Shown here in pieces: positions 51,117-62,400 of a stretch of 64,000 nt of DNA. Location: positions 252,001 through 316,000 of the forward strand of contig JAJEKV010000330.1 in assembly GCA_021234155.1 (NCBI GenBank), given 5' to 3'. The stretch is from Isoetes taiwanensis (Eukaryota > Streptophyta > Lycopodiopsida > Isoetales > Isoetaceae). The notes beneath the pieces were generated by a model that saw only the letters and a program-made list of their open reading frames with translations, had not been told where the DNA came from and did no database searches. Numbering within the stretch: position 1 is the first letter of the stretch; each line of letters opens with the position of its first letter. The position numbers and the translations under genes were made by a program.

Positions 51117-52740
51117 AGCTACAAGCTATGAATTCCAAAAAAACTCTATAAACCATAATTATAGCATTAGAAGTATATCTAGTGGATATTAGCTATAAAA
51201 AATTGAAACATGCATCTAAAAACATACCAGAGAAAACCAAAATAAAAAAAGCTAAAGAAATGTAAAGAAAAAAAGGTGGCTACACTATTTATATGAAGAT
51301 TTTTTTGCCCCACAGATGGTTCTAAATAGGTAGTCGCCCTTAGCCTTTTTGGTATAGCCTTGCGTTGCCACATCAGTTCTGCATGCATATGCATGCATCT
51401 TTTCTAACAGGCAAACTTTAGATTCGGCCATCGCCTTGCCTCAGGATACACCGCCATGACCTTGCCTCAGGATGCGAGCCGGAGCCATCTTCCTTGCCAT
51501 CGCACAAGATCGTCCATTTGCATGTCTCTGCTTAGATCGTCCACAACAAGTTTTGCATGCTTCTGCCTTGCCTAGATTTGCATGGCCTATTTGCATGTCT
51601 CTGCCTAGATCGTCCACAACAAGTTTTGCATGCTTCTGCCTTGCCTAGATTTGCATGCCTTTGCCTTTGCCTTGCCTAGATCGGCCATCACAAGATACGT
51701 TCTGAAGATAATCAAGGATACTGGATATGATCAACAACATGCTTGTGCAGAAGGTATGCTTTTCAATTAAAGCGATTCTTTTTTGCAATAGGCAGATATT
51801 TCTTCTGTCCAGCAAATTGTATCAAGCTCTGTATCAACAAGACTGTCACCTGTCACATGTAGTATCTCCGGTAACTCCTTCCTGAAAAAATTTCAAACCA
51901 ACAAGCTCATTTTGGCCGAATTCTCTTGGGCGGAATTCTCGGAACAAGGCATGACTTCGTGCTTATGCAGCTTCATCAAATATAGCATGCCCACCAAATG
52001 TATTACAGAGATGTACTATAGCAGCTATAGCGGTCTAAATTTTCTCTTTCCTTTTCATCATACATTGCAAGTAAAAGCTAGTTGAATCCAGAGGCAAATC
52101 CTGGAAAATGATGGAGTAAAAGGAAGAATAGGTTTGAGTTTTATGCCGCTGGTCTGGTTTACGATTTACTGCAGCGATCAGATTTTTAAAGCTGTAAGTC
52201 GGAAGGAAAAGGAAGAATCCAGGGCCGGCTAGAGGCTTTTGTGCCTCCTCTTCTGGGCTATGCATTCTGGAAAGAAGTATACAGATCCAAGAAAGAAGTA
52301 TACAGATCCAAGAAAGAGTTTGCAAGCAAACAGATCATCAGATTCAAGAAAGACTTTGCAAGCATACAGATCATACAAAACTTTAAGAAAATAACATAAC
52401 AGAGAACGGACTTACCTCTGGCATCCAAATGCTTCTGCAAGAGAAGGAATGTTGTGTTGCTGCAAGATGCGCAAGAGAGAGAGAAGCCAAGACGCCAAAA
52501 TGCAATGCAAGAACGAACACAAAATTTGAATTCAAGACATGCCATTCATCTATACCATCCATCTGTCCATACGCCATACGCCATAATATTTCCCAACAAA
52601 CTCCTTAACAAATTGCAGTTTAAAAAATTACTAAATTTAGTTTATTTCTTAATCGAAAACCACCGCTTCTTTAATTACTTTTTTTGAATTGCTTTCTTGG
52701 ATTGCTTTTTGCATTAGAATCCGCGGAGGAGAAGAGGAGA
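51117..52740. other. Intergenic region between divergent genes
   Basis: It separates the minus-strand DUF8039-DUF7869 gene from the plus-strand ParB-like gene and probably holds both promoters. TTTGCATG-rich phrases with TGCCTTGCCTAGAT repeats occur at 51420-51700. A small tandem repeat (AAGAAAGTATACAGATCC type) lies at 52268-52375. No gene was recognised. Confidence 0.45.
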
Positions 52741-52775
52741 AAGGACGCAGGGAGAAAAGCATTTACATGCAACAT

Positions 52776-55700
52776 TGGATGTTGCATTGGATGCTATAGC
52801 AATGGATGAACATCAAGAATCTGTCCTTGAAGAAATTGTAGCAAGTCCACGTAAGAAGATGCCAGACAAATTGAAGGAGAGCAAGAAGAGGAAAGCAATA
52901 GAGATACCTGGCTCCGTAAGCGCCCAAGGATCCGCAAGCGCCCAAAATCTTGAAGCGCCAAAAACGTGAGTAAACTTCTCCTTTGTGAATAATCTTCTCC
53001 TTTATTTCTTTTGTGAGATCTCTTCTCTTAATTAGTGGATGAGATCAAAGTTAAAAGCTTGCTTCTTGTCTTACGAAAAATTAGATATAGGTGTTCTAAT
53101 TGCCCTTCCATAGTGGATATAGGCCCCCTTCCATAGTGGATATAGGCCCTTCCATAGTGGATATAGGTATTTCTAGTTGCCTTCCATAGCGTATCACTTT
53201 ATAAATAAGTGAGAGATGGGTGTCTATAGATGGGTGTCTATAATTTGCCTTGCAAAAAAATCTAAAAAATGTGCAAATTATTTGGCAAGCACCAATACAG
53301 TGGCCATGAAAAAATATTTAATGGCTATCATCTTACAGTTTCCTATAGTTTGATTAGTTTTCTATAGTTTAATTTGTTTACACGGACTCGTGTCCGTATT
53401 CCTCCCGTTCCTCTTTACTCTTTCACATAATATTGTTTTTATGTGCGTTTGATATGATTACTGACTTTAAGTCCGTGACGGAGGTTCTTTTTCCTTTCTG
53501 AATAGGTTTACGGACTTAAGTCCGTGAATGGAGGTTCTTTTTCTTTTTGATTAGGTTCACGGACTTAAGTCCGTAACGGAGGTTCTTTTTCCTTTTTGAA
53601 TAGGTTTGCGGACTTAAGTCCGTGATGGAGGTTCTTTTTCTTCTTTTTAATAGGTTCACTCCGTGGTGGAGGTTCTTTTTCTTTTTTGAATAGGTTCACG
53701 GACTTGAGTCCGTGATGACTGTTCTTCCTTTTTTGAATCTTCCTTTTTTGAATAGCAATGATAGGATGGTTCAATGAATAGCATGGTTCTTCCTCTATTT
53801 TTTAATAGGATCAATGACAATACGATCAATGACAATGCTTCTTAATGTCATTTTGGTTTTAGGTCAATTTGCTTCATTTTGTCTATGGATGTTTTTTCTA
53901 ACATTGGCCATTGTACAAATATATATTAGGTGGGGATAAATCTTCAAGAGAAAAGGTGGAACCCTTCATCATTGATGATAAATTGTTTCAAGTAGATATT
54001 GGTGGTATGGAGCCAATGAGAGAAAACTATTGGTGGTCTTTTTTCCATGTTGGGTTGTGGAGGTTCAACAAAGGTGGGCGAAGAATGACCTTATCTTCCT
54101 TTATAAAGGAACACAATTGGAGAAAGCACAAAGAGGTGGTATTGTTTTGGGCATTCATGCCATTGGAGATGCAAGTTTAGATTTGTTGGTTGAGGATCCC
54201 AAGAAAAAACTAGTTATTTTTCGGGATTTAAATTATGTTCACTTTGCACCACAACTGATGGAAAGTAGTCAAAATGGATTAGATCTTTCGTGTGCAGGCT
54301 TTGGCTGGAAATTAAATTCATACAAGAGCTTATTAGAAAGTGGACTAAAAGATACACAAGCACTTGCAGAGGGAATATCTATTGTATGTAGAAATATGTA
54401 CAATCAAGACGTCATTGCCTCTACATTTTTTACAAGATTGAAGAAAAACATCATGAAAGGTAATCCCATAAAGCACTCAGTGCCTCCAAGGAGCTTCCAA
54501 ACTCCTTAGAGGATGTGACAAATGGACAAGAGGAGGGAGAATGGGACAGTGCAAAGGCACTAGTCATAGTGGATGCAACAGTGGATGCAACACAGGGCAT
54601 TAATGATAATATAGATATGTCTTTAGCGGCATATAAATTTTCAGAGGATGATCAGTTAAAACAGGTACAAGAAGCCGATAAAGTACTTCAAAGCTATAAG
54701 AAATGGTATCCTTTGGGATTGGATGGAACTATAGATATCCATGTCAATAGATTAAGACTTTGTCAAGGCAAAGCTGCAAAGTACAACCACAGAGGATATA
54801 GTAAGCATCATATGGAAGAGATTATGAACTCTATGATGGATTTTCCTTGTCGAAACCCTGCCCCTGCAGATGTTCTTCCATATGATAAAAATACAGGATT
54901 TCCAATAATTTGGAAATTTAAAGAGGACTTGAATAAGCAGAATGTTCTCTTCTACGTTATAGAAGGACAACATTCTGCAATGGCTGCCCAAGTATTACTC
55001 AAGCTACCATCTGATATAATCTCCAATGATATGAAAAAACTTTATGAGATGAGGAAATGCAGAGTATTATCAGGGGAAACTAAAAGTAGCACTTTAGCCT
55101 TGCTCAGCCATGTTCAAAATAACATCAATGTTGTTTCACATTATGAAAGGTAATCGTGCTATTTCTTGTTATTCATTATTTGCTAACGACTTACTTCTTT
55201 CTTGAATGAAGGCCATATGTTGATCAATTGAAGCATGCCAGAAATCAATGGATTGCTCTTGGACGGAGAAAGGACTAGGGAATTACAGTAAAAGGCTTTG
55301 CTTGCTAAGGGGTATGTACTTATATTTATTTGTATGGAATTTATATTTTATAATTGAACTCTTTAAGTTGTTAGATTTATGTTAAATCTCATTTGGATGC
55401 AATATAGGAATTTGAAGAATTGGCCAAATATACTATTATAAATAAGTCGGCAAAGAGGAATGCGTCAAACAAACCAAGGCTGAGTGAACACTATGAATTT
55501 ATTACTCTTTTCCGATCAAGCATGGAGGAATTGGAATTTAATTTGGGATAGGTGGATGGATAAGGATTTAAATGATGGGCGGGTAATCCCTCCGAAAAGC
55601 CAAGTCTTACATTCTTCAACATTCCTTTCATGAGGCTAGCATGTGGTCCGGGTGATGACATGCTCCCACCAATGTAAAAAATATTAAGTGGTGAGGTGTT

Positions 55701-56941
55701 ATTAAAAAGCCAAAGGAAAGAAACGATCTAGTTGATGTGGCTGATTGGGCAACTACTTGTAAGAGGAAAAGAGCAATGAAAGAAGGCATCGCCCAATATA
55801 TAAACACAGTAAAAGATTTGAATAGTGATTATGAGGAGCATGCAAAGTCTTACAAAATAAGTGATGAGGATCTCAAGACATATATCTCAATGTCATCATG
55901 GTATCTTAAAACATTTTTGCAGAAGAATACCAAGACGGCTGAGTTGCCAGATACAGTAAAGGATTCACTCAGAAAAAAATTGGGAATGCAATCCAGAATG
56001 TTCAATCCTGAAGATGTACAATTTTTTGAATTATCTATAGGTTGCAAAGGCATAGGTGGTAAGGATCTTCCAAAAGCACCAATAAGTTTATTTTTTCTGG
56101 ATTTGCACTCCAGTAAGAGTAAGGACATATGGGATGCTAACGATTTTGAGCGATTTTGGAGAAGTTGTTCTGATATGACATTGTTAAACATGTACACTGT
56201 ATGCATCTTGTCCCCAATGGGTCCTCAATGTTGTGTTGCCATATCATCAGCTCATTCAATTGAAGGTGATAAGCAAATTGTGAATGCAAAGATAATGAGC
56301 ATCCAGTGATATCTAAATCAGATATAGCTTCCAGTGGTATCTCTTACCTTCTTATAGTTATGATTTCAAAACCGGGAGTATATGGAATGCAATCTAAACA
56401 GTGTTATCTTGGAAAAGATGCTATGGAAGTGTGCTTTACAATCGACAAAAAAATCGAACTTGATTGGGAAGCAAAAAGTATGTTTCGATAGCCCTTCTTA
56501 TTCGGGGATGTGGGTATGAATGGAGGGCCGGTGAATGTAGTGCCGTTGAGGTCTCAAGTGGCAAAATATTTTATAAACTCTTTTTGTGAGAAACAAACTA
56601 TGGTATGTGAATGGTATCTTCATGGCACACTAGCTCAAGCAGCTATTTGCTCCGGTTATAAAGCTATCTCTATTGTAGCTGGGGAGTCAGAGAAAATATT
56701 TTGTGATAAGTTTTTATATGATGTTGTAAATTTTGTAAAGAATGGGAGCCATACGGAAGTGGATGAAGATCATCTAAACAATAACAAAAATCTTATGGAA
56801 AGGCAAGCCATGGAAGATAGGCAAGCCATGGAAGATACCATCCAATTTGGTGATACTAATCAAGTTGTCGTTTTACCGAAGCCACTTGATAGCAATGCAA
56901 AGGCAGCAGCACTCTTACTTGCTAGGCAACAAATACTGTAA
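52776..56941 (+). pseudogene. ParB-like / degenerate beta-class DNA methyltransferase-like gene
   Basis: A multi-exon gene with frame breaks. The first exon (to 52965) is Lys-rich and ends at GTGAGT. After 53922, frames 53911-54180 and 54030-54509 carry a domain I do not recognise. 54515-55153 ends with a ParB-like module (NPAPADVLPYDKNTGFPIIW, then VLFYVIEGQHSAMAAQVLL, then MRKCRVLSGET). 55737-56941 has the order of a class-beta N6-adenine methyltransferase: FFLDLHSSKSKDIWD in the DPPY position; SKPGVYGMQSKQCYLGKDAM; then PLRSQVAKYFINSFCEKQTM and VCEWYLHGTLAQAAICSGYK as motif X and motif I. DPPY is replaced by DLHS, so catalysis is unlikely. In-frame stops occur (near 55277), so the gene is decayed or its splicing is misread. 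Confidence 0.5.
53380..53720. repeat. About 49-bp tandem repeat with CGGACTTAAGTCCG palindrome
   Basis: Units of the form GGTTCACGGACTTAAGTCCG followed by TGATGGAGGTTCTTTTTC and TTTTTGAATA. Palindromes lie at 53511, 53560, 53609 and 53699 (TTGA centre), with degenerate ones near 53383, 53463 and 53655. It lies in a proposed intron of the ParB-like gene. Confidence 0.9.
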
Positions 56942-56981
56942 GATATCTTCTATTTCATTTTTTTCATATATCTTGATGGGT

Positions 56982-57480
56982 CGGACTTAAGTCTGTGAAC
57001 TCAAGTCTTTAAACTTTTAGTAATTAAAGGTCTTTAAACTTAAACTTTACTAATTAAAGGTCTTTAAACTTTTAATGAATTGTTATTTAGGAAACCTCTT
57101 TTTTCATGTCCTTAAAATGGTTAAAAGTGGTGGTGATGAGTCGGACTCAAGTCCGTGAACTTTTATTAATGAATTAAGTACCTACTTCCTTGGTAGTTTG
57201 GGTCCTTGGTAGTTTGGGTAGTTGGGCTGTTGATGGGTCGGACTCAAGTCTGTGAACTCTTACTAATGAATTATTTTCTTAAATTGTTGTACTCCTTGGT
57301 GGTTTGGGTATTTGGGCTATTGATGGGTCGGACTCAAGTCCGTGAACTCTTACTAATGAATTATTTTCTTAAATTGTTGCTCTTTGTTAGTTTGGGTAGT
57401 TTGGGCTGTTGATGGGTCGGACTCAAGTCCGTGAACTCTTACTAATGAATTATTTTCTTAAATTGTTGTACTCTTTTTTT
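56982..57480. repeat. About 90-bp tandem repeat with CGGACTCAAGTCCG palindrome
   Basis: Palindromes at 56982, 57142, 57239, 57329 and 57418. From 57200 on, they are embedded in near-identical units (GGGCTGTTGATGGGTCGGAC, then GTGAACTCTTACTAATGAAT, then TTGTTGTACTC). This is the intron between the methyltransferase-like and NIF-like exons. Confidence 0.9.
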
Positions 57481-58371
57481 AGGTTTGAGCCAGAAACTAA
57501 TGAGGATGGCCTTCATCAATCTAAAGAAGATACTCCCATTGAGGATTTGGACCATCCGGAGAAAGATTTGCATCGGGTTGAGTTAGATCGTGACGGAGAT
57601 CATGGTGATGGTCATGGTGATGGTCATGATGGAGATCCTAGTGATGGGGATGATGGGGATGACAGGAATGATATAGAGGAGAGAAATGATGCAAATAATT
57701 TAGAAGAATATGGTAGGCCATATGGAAGCAACTCAGAGACACGAGAAGAATGTATTGTTACTAACCCATGTGTTCATAAGAAGCTATTGATATTAAGCCT
57801 TAATGGAGTTCTTCTCTATTCGTGCCAGAAAGGACGTGTGCCTATCAACTTGCCTAACTCGTGGACGGCCGTCGAGACAAAAACCAGGCACATATTTCTT
57901 CGCCCCTCGAAGTTCTTGACTTCATTGAGACGTGTTTAAAAATTTTTGATGTGGCTATCCGGGTCGATCGAGGATTTGGAAAGTATCGGATCAACTCTAA
58001 CTATATTTCTTCCGCTTCGGTCATAAAATCCTTTGTTTTTATTTGGTCACGCATTCGAGTGTGTTGGATCCTCTATTACCCTTCGTCAGTATGGAAAGAC
58101 AACTTTATTTATTAAGACCTTGGAAAAGGTTTATGATAAGTATTTTGATAAATACAACTCAGGAAATACATTTATAGTCGATAACTTTGCTTTTAAGTGC
58201 TACTACGACTTGAATAATGCTTGGTTTGTAGAACCATATATATCTATGACAGATGATTATCTGATGGGGGAGTTGTTGCCAAAGTTACAGATTATAAGTG
58301 CATCAGAAAATCTTGTGAATGCTTTGGCATCTTTTCGAAATGAAGAAGATGACTCGATGATAATGATGTGA
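57481..58371 (+). pseudogene. FCP1/NIF (HAD-type) phosphatase-like exon, frameshifted
   Basis: An acidic linker rich in Asp/Gly/His (GDHGDGHGDGHDGDPSDGDD) precedes HKKLLILSLNGVLLYSCQKG, the NIF/FCP1 phosphatase start. In active plant members this reads DLNG; here the nucleophile Asp is Ser. Then come a RP-SKFL or LEVLDFIETCLKIFDVAI block (57890-57960, two frames) and FGHAFECVG ... KTTLFIKTLEKVYDKY, ending GNTFIVDNFAFKC, NNAWFVEPY and LLPKLQIISASENLVNALAS, all in family order. Frame breaks occur near 57895 and 58030. Splicing from CAAATACT/GTAAG (56939) to TTTTTTTAG/G (57481) joins it in frame to the methyltransferase-like exon, so one fused protein is possible. It is probably a captured, inactive phosphatase domain. 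Confidence 0.7.
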
Positions 58372-58993
58372 TAGACATTTTGGATAAAAGGTCATTCAAT
58401 ATACATGAGCATTAGATTTCATACAAGAATCTATCTCTATGTGTATGATGGACATGGATTTATGTTGTAATAATTGTGCTATAATATCATGGAATTCTAT
58501 ATTTTATTATTTCACTTTTATATGTCTATCCATGGACAAGTCAATCTCAGTTGTTAAATTGACTATTACACTTTTCTTTCATATGGCATTATGAACAATG
58601 CAAAGGTTTGTTGGCCAATGAACCTTAGTCCGTGAAACTCCAATGGTAGATAAATTATAAAGCAAATGATGCTAAACTTATAATGTCTGCTCCAATGGTG
58701 CACAAATTATTAAACAAAAGAATATCAAACTTAGTCCGTGAAACTCCAATGGTAGATAAATTATAAAGCAACTAATGCTAAATTTAGTCTGCAAATTTGA
58801 AAAATAGGAAGTGGGTTTTTTTCAATTTAATTGCATAGGTCTTAATCTAAAAAATATGATATACTAACCTTAGAATAGTTGCTTGCAGGTCGATCAGGGT
58901 ACTAGCGCCGCGGATCGCCCAAGAACCTCGAACAAGTAGGGGAAAAAGAAGTTAGGGAAAAGCCGGCCGCCCGCGGGTTCAAAAAATTACAGA
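58372..58993. repeat. Tail region with about 108-bp tandem duplication
   Basis: CTTAGTCCGTGAAACTCCAA through GGTAGATAAATTATAAAGCA occurs at about 58624 and about 58733. It carries half of the palindrome motif. No gene was recognised. Confidence 0.75.
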
Positions 58994-59090
58994 GCGTCGC
59001 ATGCGACGTTATTTCAAATTCGTATACATACGGTTCTACGTCGCATGCGACGTCCCCGCGACGTATTTTGTTATAGCGACGTTATGTACT
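58994..59090. repeat. Right subterminal motif array
   Basis: A near-exact palindrome at 58994-59009, an exact copy at 59038-59053, then CGCGACGT and TATAGCGACGTTATG. It mirrors the left array at 39762-40215. Confidence 0.75.
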
Positions 59091-59469
59091 ATATTTTTTT
59101 TTTGGCATCTTTTTTTAATGTGATGCTCGTTAAAGTTTGTCTCTAGGCTTATTTGAACAGTCCTGAGGCATGCATGCAGTCAATCACATTCCGGATTCTA
59201 TTACTACCAGCGAAAATTATATCTACCAGAACGTGAAGTTGGTTTTCTGAAATATCGTCATGAAAAGAACAATTATTTGTATGAGCGAAGTCGAATCGCC
59301 GTTCTTGGGGACGGTCGCCCCAGGACGCTTCGCGGTCTGACAGGTTCTCCCAGACCGACCTTGGATTTTTTTGGTCCTGCTCGGAGCTGGATTCTTGAAT
59401 GAAGGATTCAACGGTCGGATAGGGGAACTGAGCTTCGGGAGGGTGTTCATTAGCATACAGTCCCCCCAG

Positions 59470-62400
59470 GGGGCGGTGCCAGGGCAGGCTGCCTCGAGAA
59501 CTTTTTTGGGGTCCGTCTCCTGGGGACGGGACTCTCCCCTCTAGTGAGGTGGCCGTTCAAAGTCCTCGCCTTGTTTGACTTGGGGAAGGATGCCAGTCAT
59601 GCTTGCCCAACAACGGGCTGCCCGGACCGTTCTAACCCCAACGCTTGGGTCTGGACCTTATCCAAAAATTTTGGAAATTTTCCTGTATGCTGGTGATGAC
59701 CCTGGAAGCCAGCTGACCAAAAACCATAATTTAATTCCATGCCATGCATTAACTACGAATTTATGAACCATAAATGCAATAAAATGCATAACTAAAAGAG
59801 TGTGCATCGAAAAAAGGCGAGTCTTTGACCAGGGGGACAACAAGGCGGTGTGGACACATTAAAAAAATTTCCACTTGGAAACTATGAAGCAATCTTTCAT
59901 CAATTTACAATTGTTTCTGAGAAACAAAACCAGTTCATTACAAGTTAGTTATGCCATCCATGTCAAATAGCTTTAGGGAGCAGTCCATTGAACAGGGGCA
60001 TTCTCTCTATCCATACGCCTTGATACTGAAACACAACCATCATCACAAGCCAATGGACTCAGAACGTCGACATTGCCCTGGGGACCAAGTTCCGTGGCCA
60101 GAAGAACACCCGACCTCCTCAGATTCTTCAAAGCCTACACCGACTTCATAGTCCAGGCCCTAGTACGTTAGGATTTTATTGTGAGATGTCACGTCAGCAA
60201 AAAATCAGAATTTATTTTCGTACAATGCATTAATTGCGAATTTATGAATGTCTTGCTACTGCAACCCCGACTTCTACTTGCCACATCGGGAGGAGGACAG
60301 GCCCAAACTCCGCTCCGTCGGTTCCCCTTGCTCCGTATTCTCATTTGCGGCTTCTCGGCCAGGTCCCAAGTGCAGCAGGACCAAGTCCCCCCCCAAAGCG
60401 CCAAACCCTTCTAGAACACGGCAACCCACATGGTTTACATTTTGGAGGCCCTCTCCTTGTCGGTCGGCCGGGGAGACCTTGCACCGTGACTTGACGTGGA
60501 GAGGGGGTGTTGGACGCCGAGCACGGACCCTAAAATCCCGGGGGGCTTGCCCCGAATTTCCTCTCCCTAAGGCCACAGGAGCGGACGGACGACCTCCCTC
60601 TCGGAACCACGATTTGGCTCGCCAATGGACTCAAAACGCCGACATTGCCCTAGGGACCAAGTTACGTGGCGAGAAGACCAAAACTTCGGCCCCAAAGCGC
60701 AAAACCCTTCTAGAAGCGACAACTCCGCGGGGTTTACGTTTCGGAGGCCCTCTCCTTGTCAGATTTGTCCGGGACCTTGCGCCGTGACTTGACGTGGAGT
60801 GGGGGTGTTGACGCCAGAGAGCGGACCCTAAAATCCCCCCGGAAGCTGCTTGCCCCGAATTTCCTCTCCCTAAGGCCCTGGGGACGGACGGGCGACCTCC
60901 CCTCTCCGGAACCGCGATTTGGCTCTCCCAATGGACTCAAAACGGAAACATTGCCCTAGAGACCAAGTTCTGTAGCCAGAAGACCAAAACTCGGCCCCCA
61001 AAACGAAAACCCTTCTAGAACCTGGCAACTCACAGGGTTTACGTTTCGGAGGCCCTCTCCTTGTCAGATTTGGCCGGGACCTTGCGCCGTGTCTTGAAGT
61101 GAAGTGGGGGTCTTGACGCCAGAGTGGGGACCCTAAAATCCCCCTGAAAGCTGCTTGCCCCGAATTCAGTTCATTACAAGTTAATTATGCCATCCATGTC
61201 AAATAGCTTTAGGGAGCAGCCCGTTGAACAAGGGCATTCTCTCTATCCATATGCCTTGATACTAAAACACAACCATCATCACAAGCAACCAAATCTAAAC
61301 CCCCCTCCCCAACCCGCAGTAGTCTTTTGCTTTTCTGTAATCATTTATCTTCATTCTAGTAGTTATGATGCTTTTCTGTAATCATTTATCTTTATTCTAA
61401 TAGTTATGATGCTTATATTCTCAATGCAATCTTAGACCAAGTATAGCGTCCGGCCCGGCCCGAGTCAACCCCAAGTACAACGATCCCACAAACTCCATTC
61501 CTTTGACCTTAGCTAACCCTTTGACCTAGACCTTCTCCGAAAATTCGAAAAATTGGACTGTGTCTTTGGAGATGAATTAGGAATCCACCGGCAAAAATCA
61601 GAATTTATTTTGGTACAATGCATTAATTACGAATTTATGAATGTCTTGCCACTTTGCAAAAGCCCCCGACTTCTAATTGTCACACGGGAGGAGGACAGGC
61701 CCAAACTCCATTTCCGGTTCTGTTGCTTTGCTTTCTCGGTTGCAGCGGCTTCTCGCCGGTCCCAAGCCCAGCGAGACCAAGACTTCGCCCCAAAGCGCCA
61801 AACCCTTCTAGAATCGGCAACTCACAAGGTTTCGTTTGGAGGCCCTCTCCTTTGTATTTGGCGGGACCTTGCGCGTGTCTTGGCGTGGAGTAGGGGTGTT
61901 GGCGCGAGTGGGCCCCTAAAATCCCTCGGCGGTGCTTGCCCCGGAATTTCCTCTCCCCAGGCCACGGGGGCGGGCCGGGACGACCTCCCCCTCAGGAATC
62001 GCGATTTGGCTACGCCAATGGACTCGAGAATGTCGACATTGCCACAGGGACCAAGTTTTGTGGCGAAGACCACCCGACCTCCAGAAGCGTCAAAGTAGCT
62101 CACTTCCATCACACTTTCGTAGTCAATTGGCCTAGGATGTGGATGCGGGATCTTGTCGTGGAGGCGTGAGTGTTTTTCTTTCTTTTGCAAAACCGACCTT
62201 GTGACTTGCTCCCTAGGGTAATTTAAGCCATTCCGGACAATTTGGCGGGGGTCGATTTGCCATTCCGAGGAGCCTCCTGATGCCCGAACGACAAAACAAC
62301 TGCGGTTTCTACAAAGGCCGACCTCGGGGCCGCCGGCCCGGTTTGACAAGTTCTCAGGACCGTCACGGAATCTTTTGGGCCATCTCAAGAGGGCCTGAAC

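Larger units (their letters stand above)
39760..59090. mobile_element. Large composite DNA transposon, proposed
   Basis: Both edges are rich in GCGACGT and share the palindrome ACGTCGCATGCGACGT. Exact copies lie at 39888, 40190 and 59038, and one-mismatch copies at 40103 and 58994. The motif was not seen elsewhere in the window. Subterminal motif arrays of this sort are characteristic of En/Spm-type elements. The interior holds an En/Spm-type protein, a kinase-like gene, a DUF8039-DUF7869 transposase gene, and a ParB/methyltransferase/NIF-like gene. No CACTA terminus or target duplication could be identified, so exact ends are unknown, and the block might be nested elements. Confidence 0.5.

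Noticed and set aside
57206-57412. Frame of repeating MGRTQVRELLLMNYFLKLL units
   Set aside because: Translation of the 90-bp minisatellite that carries the palindrome.
39740-59120. CACTA/TAGTG termini of an En/Spm element
   Set aside because: No CACTA or CACTG start near 39.76 kb and no matching end near 59.09 kb. TAGTG near 59541 lies in the tandem array and has no partner.
59951-61381. Repeated frame starting MPSMSNSFREQ
   Set aside because: Part of the tandem array; the same frame recurs with the repeat and has no independent support.
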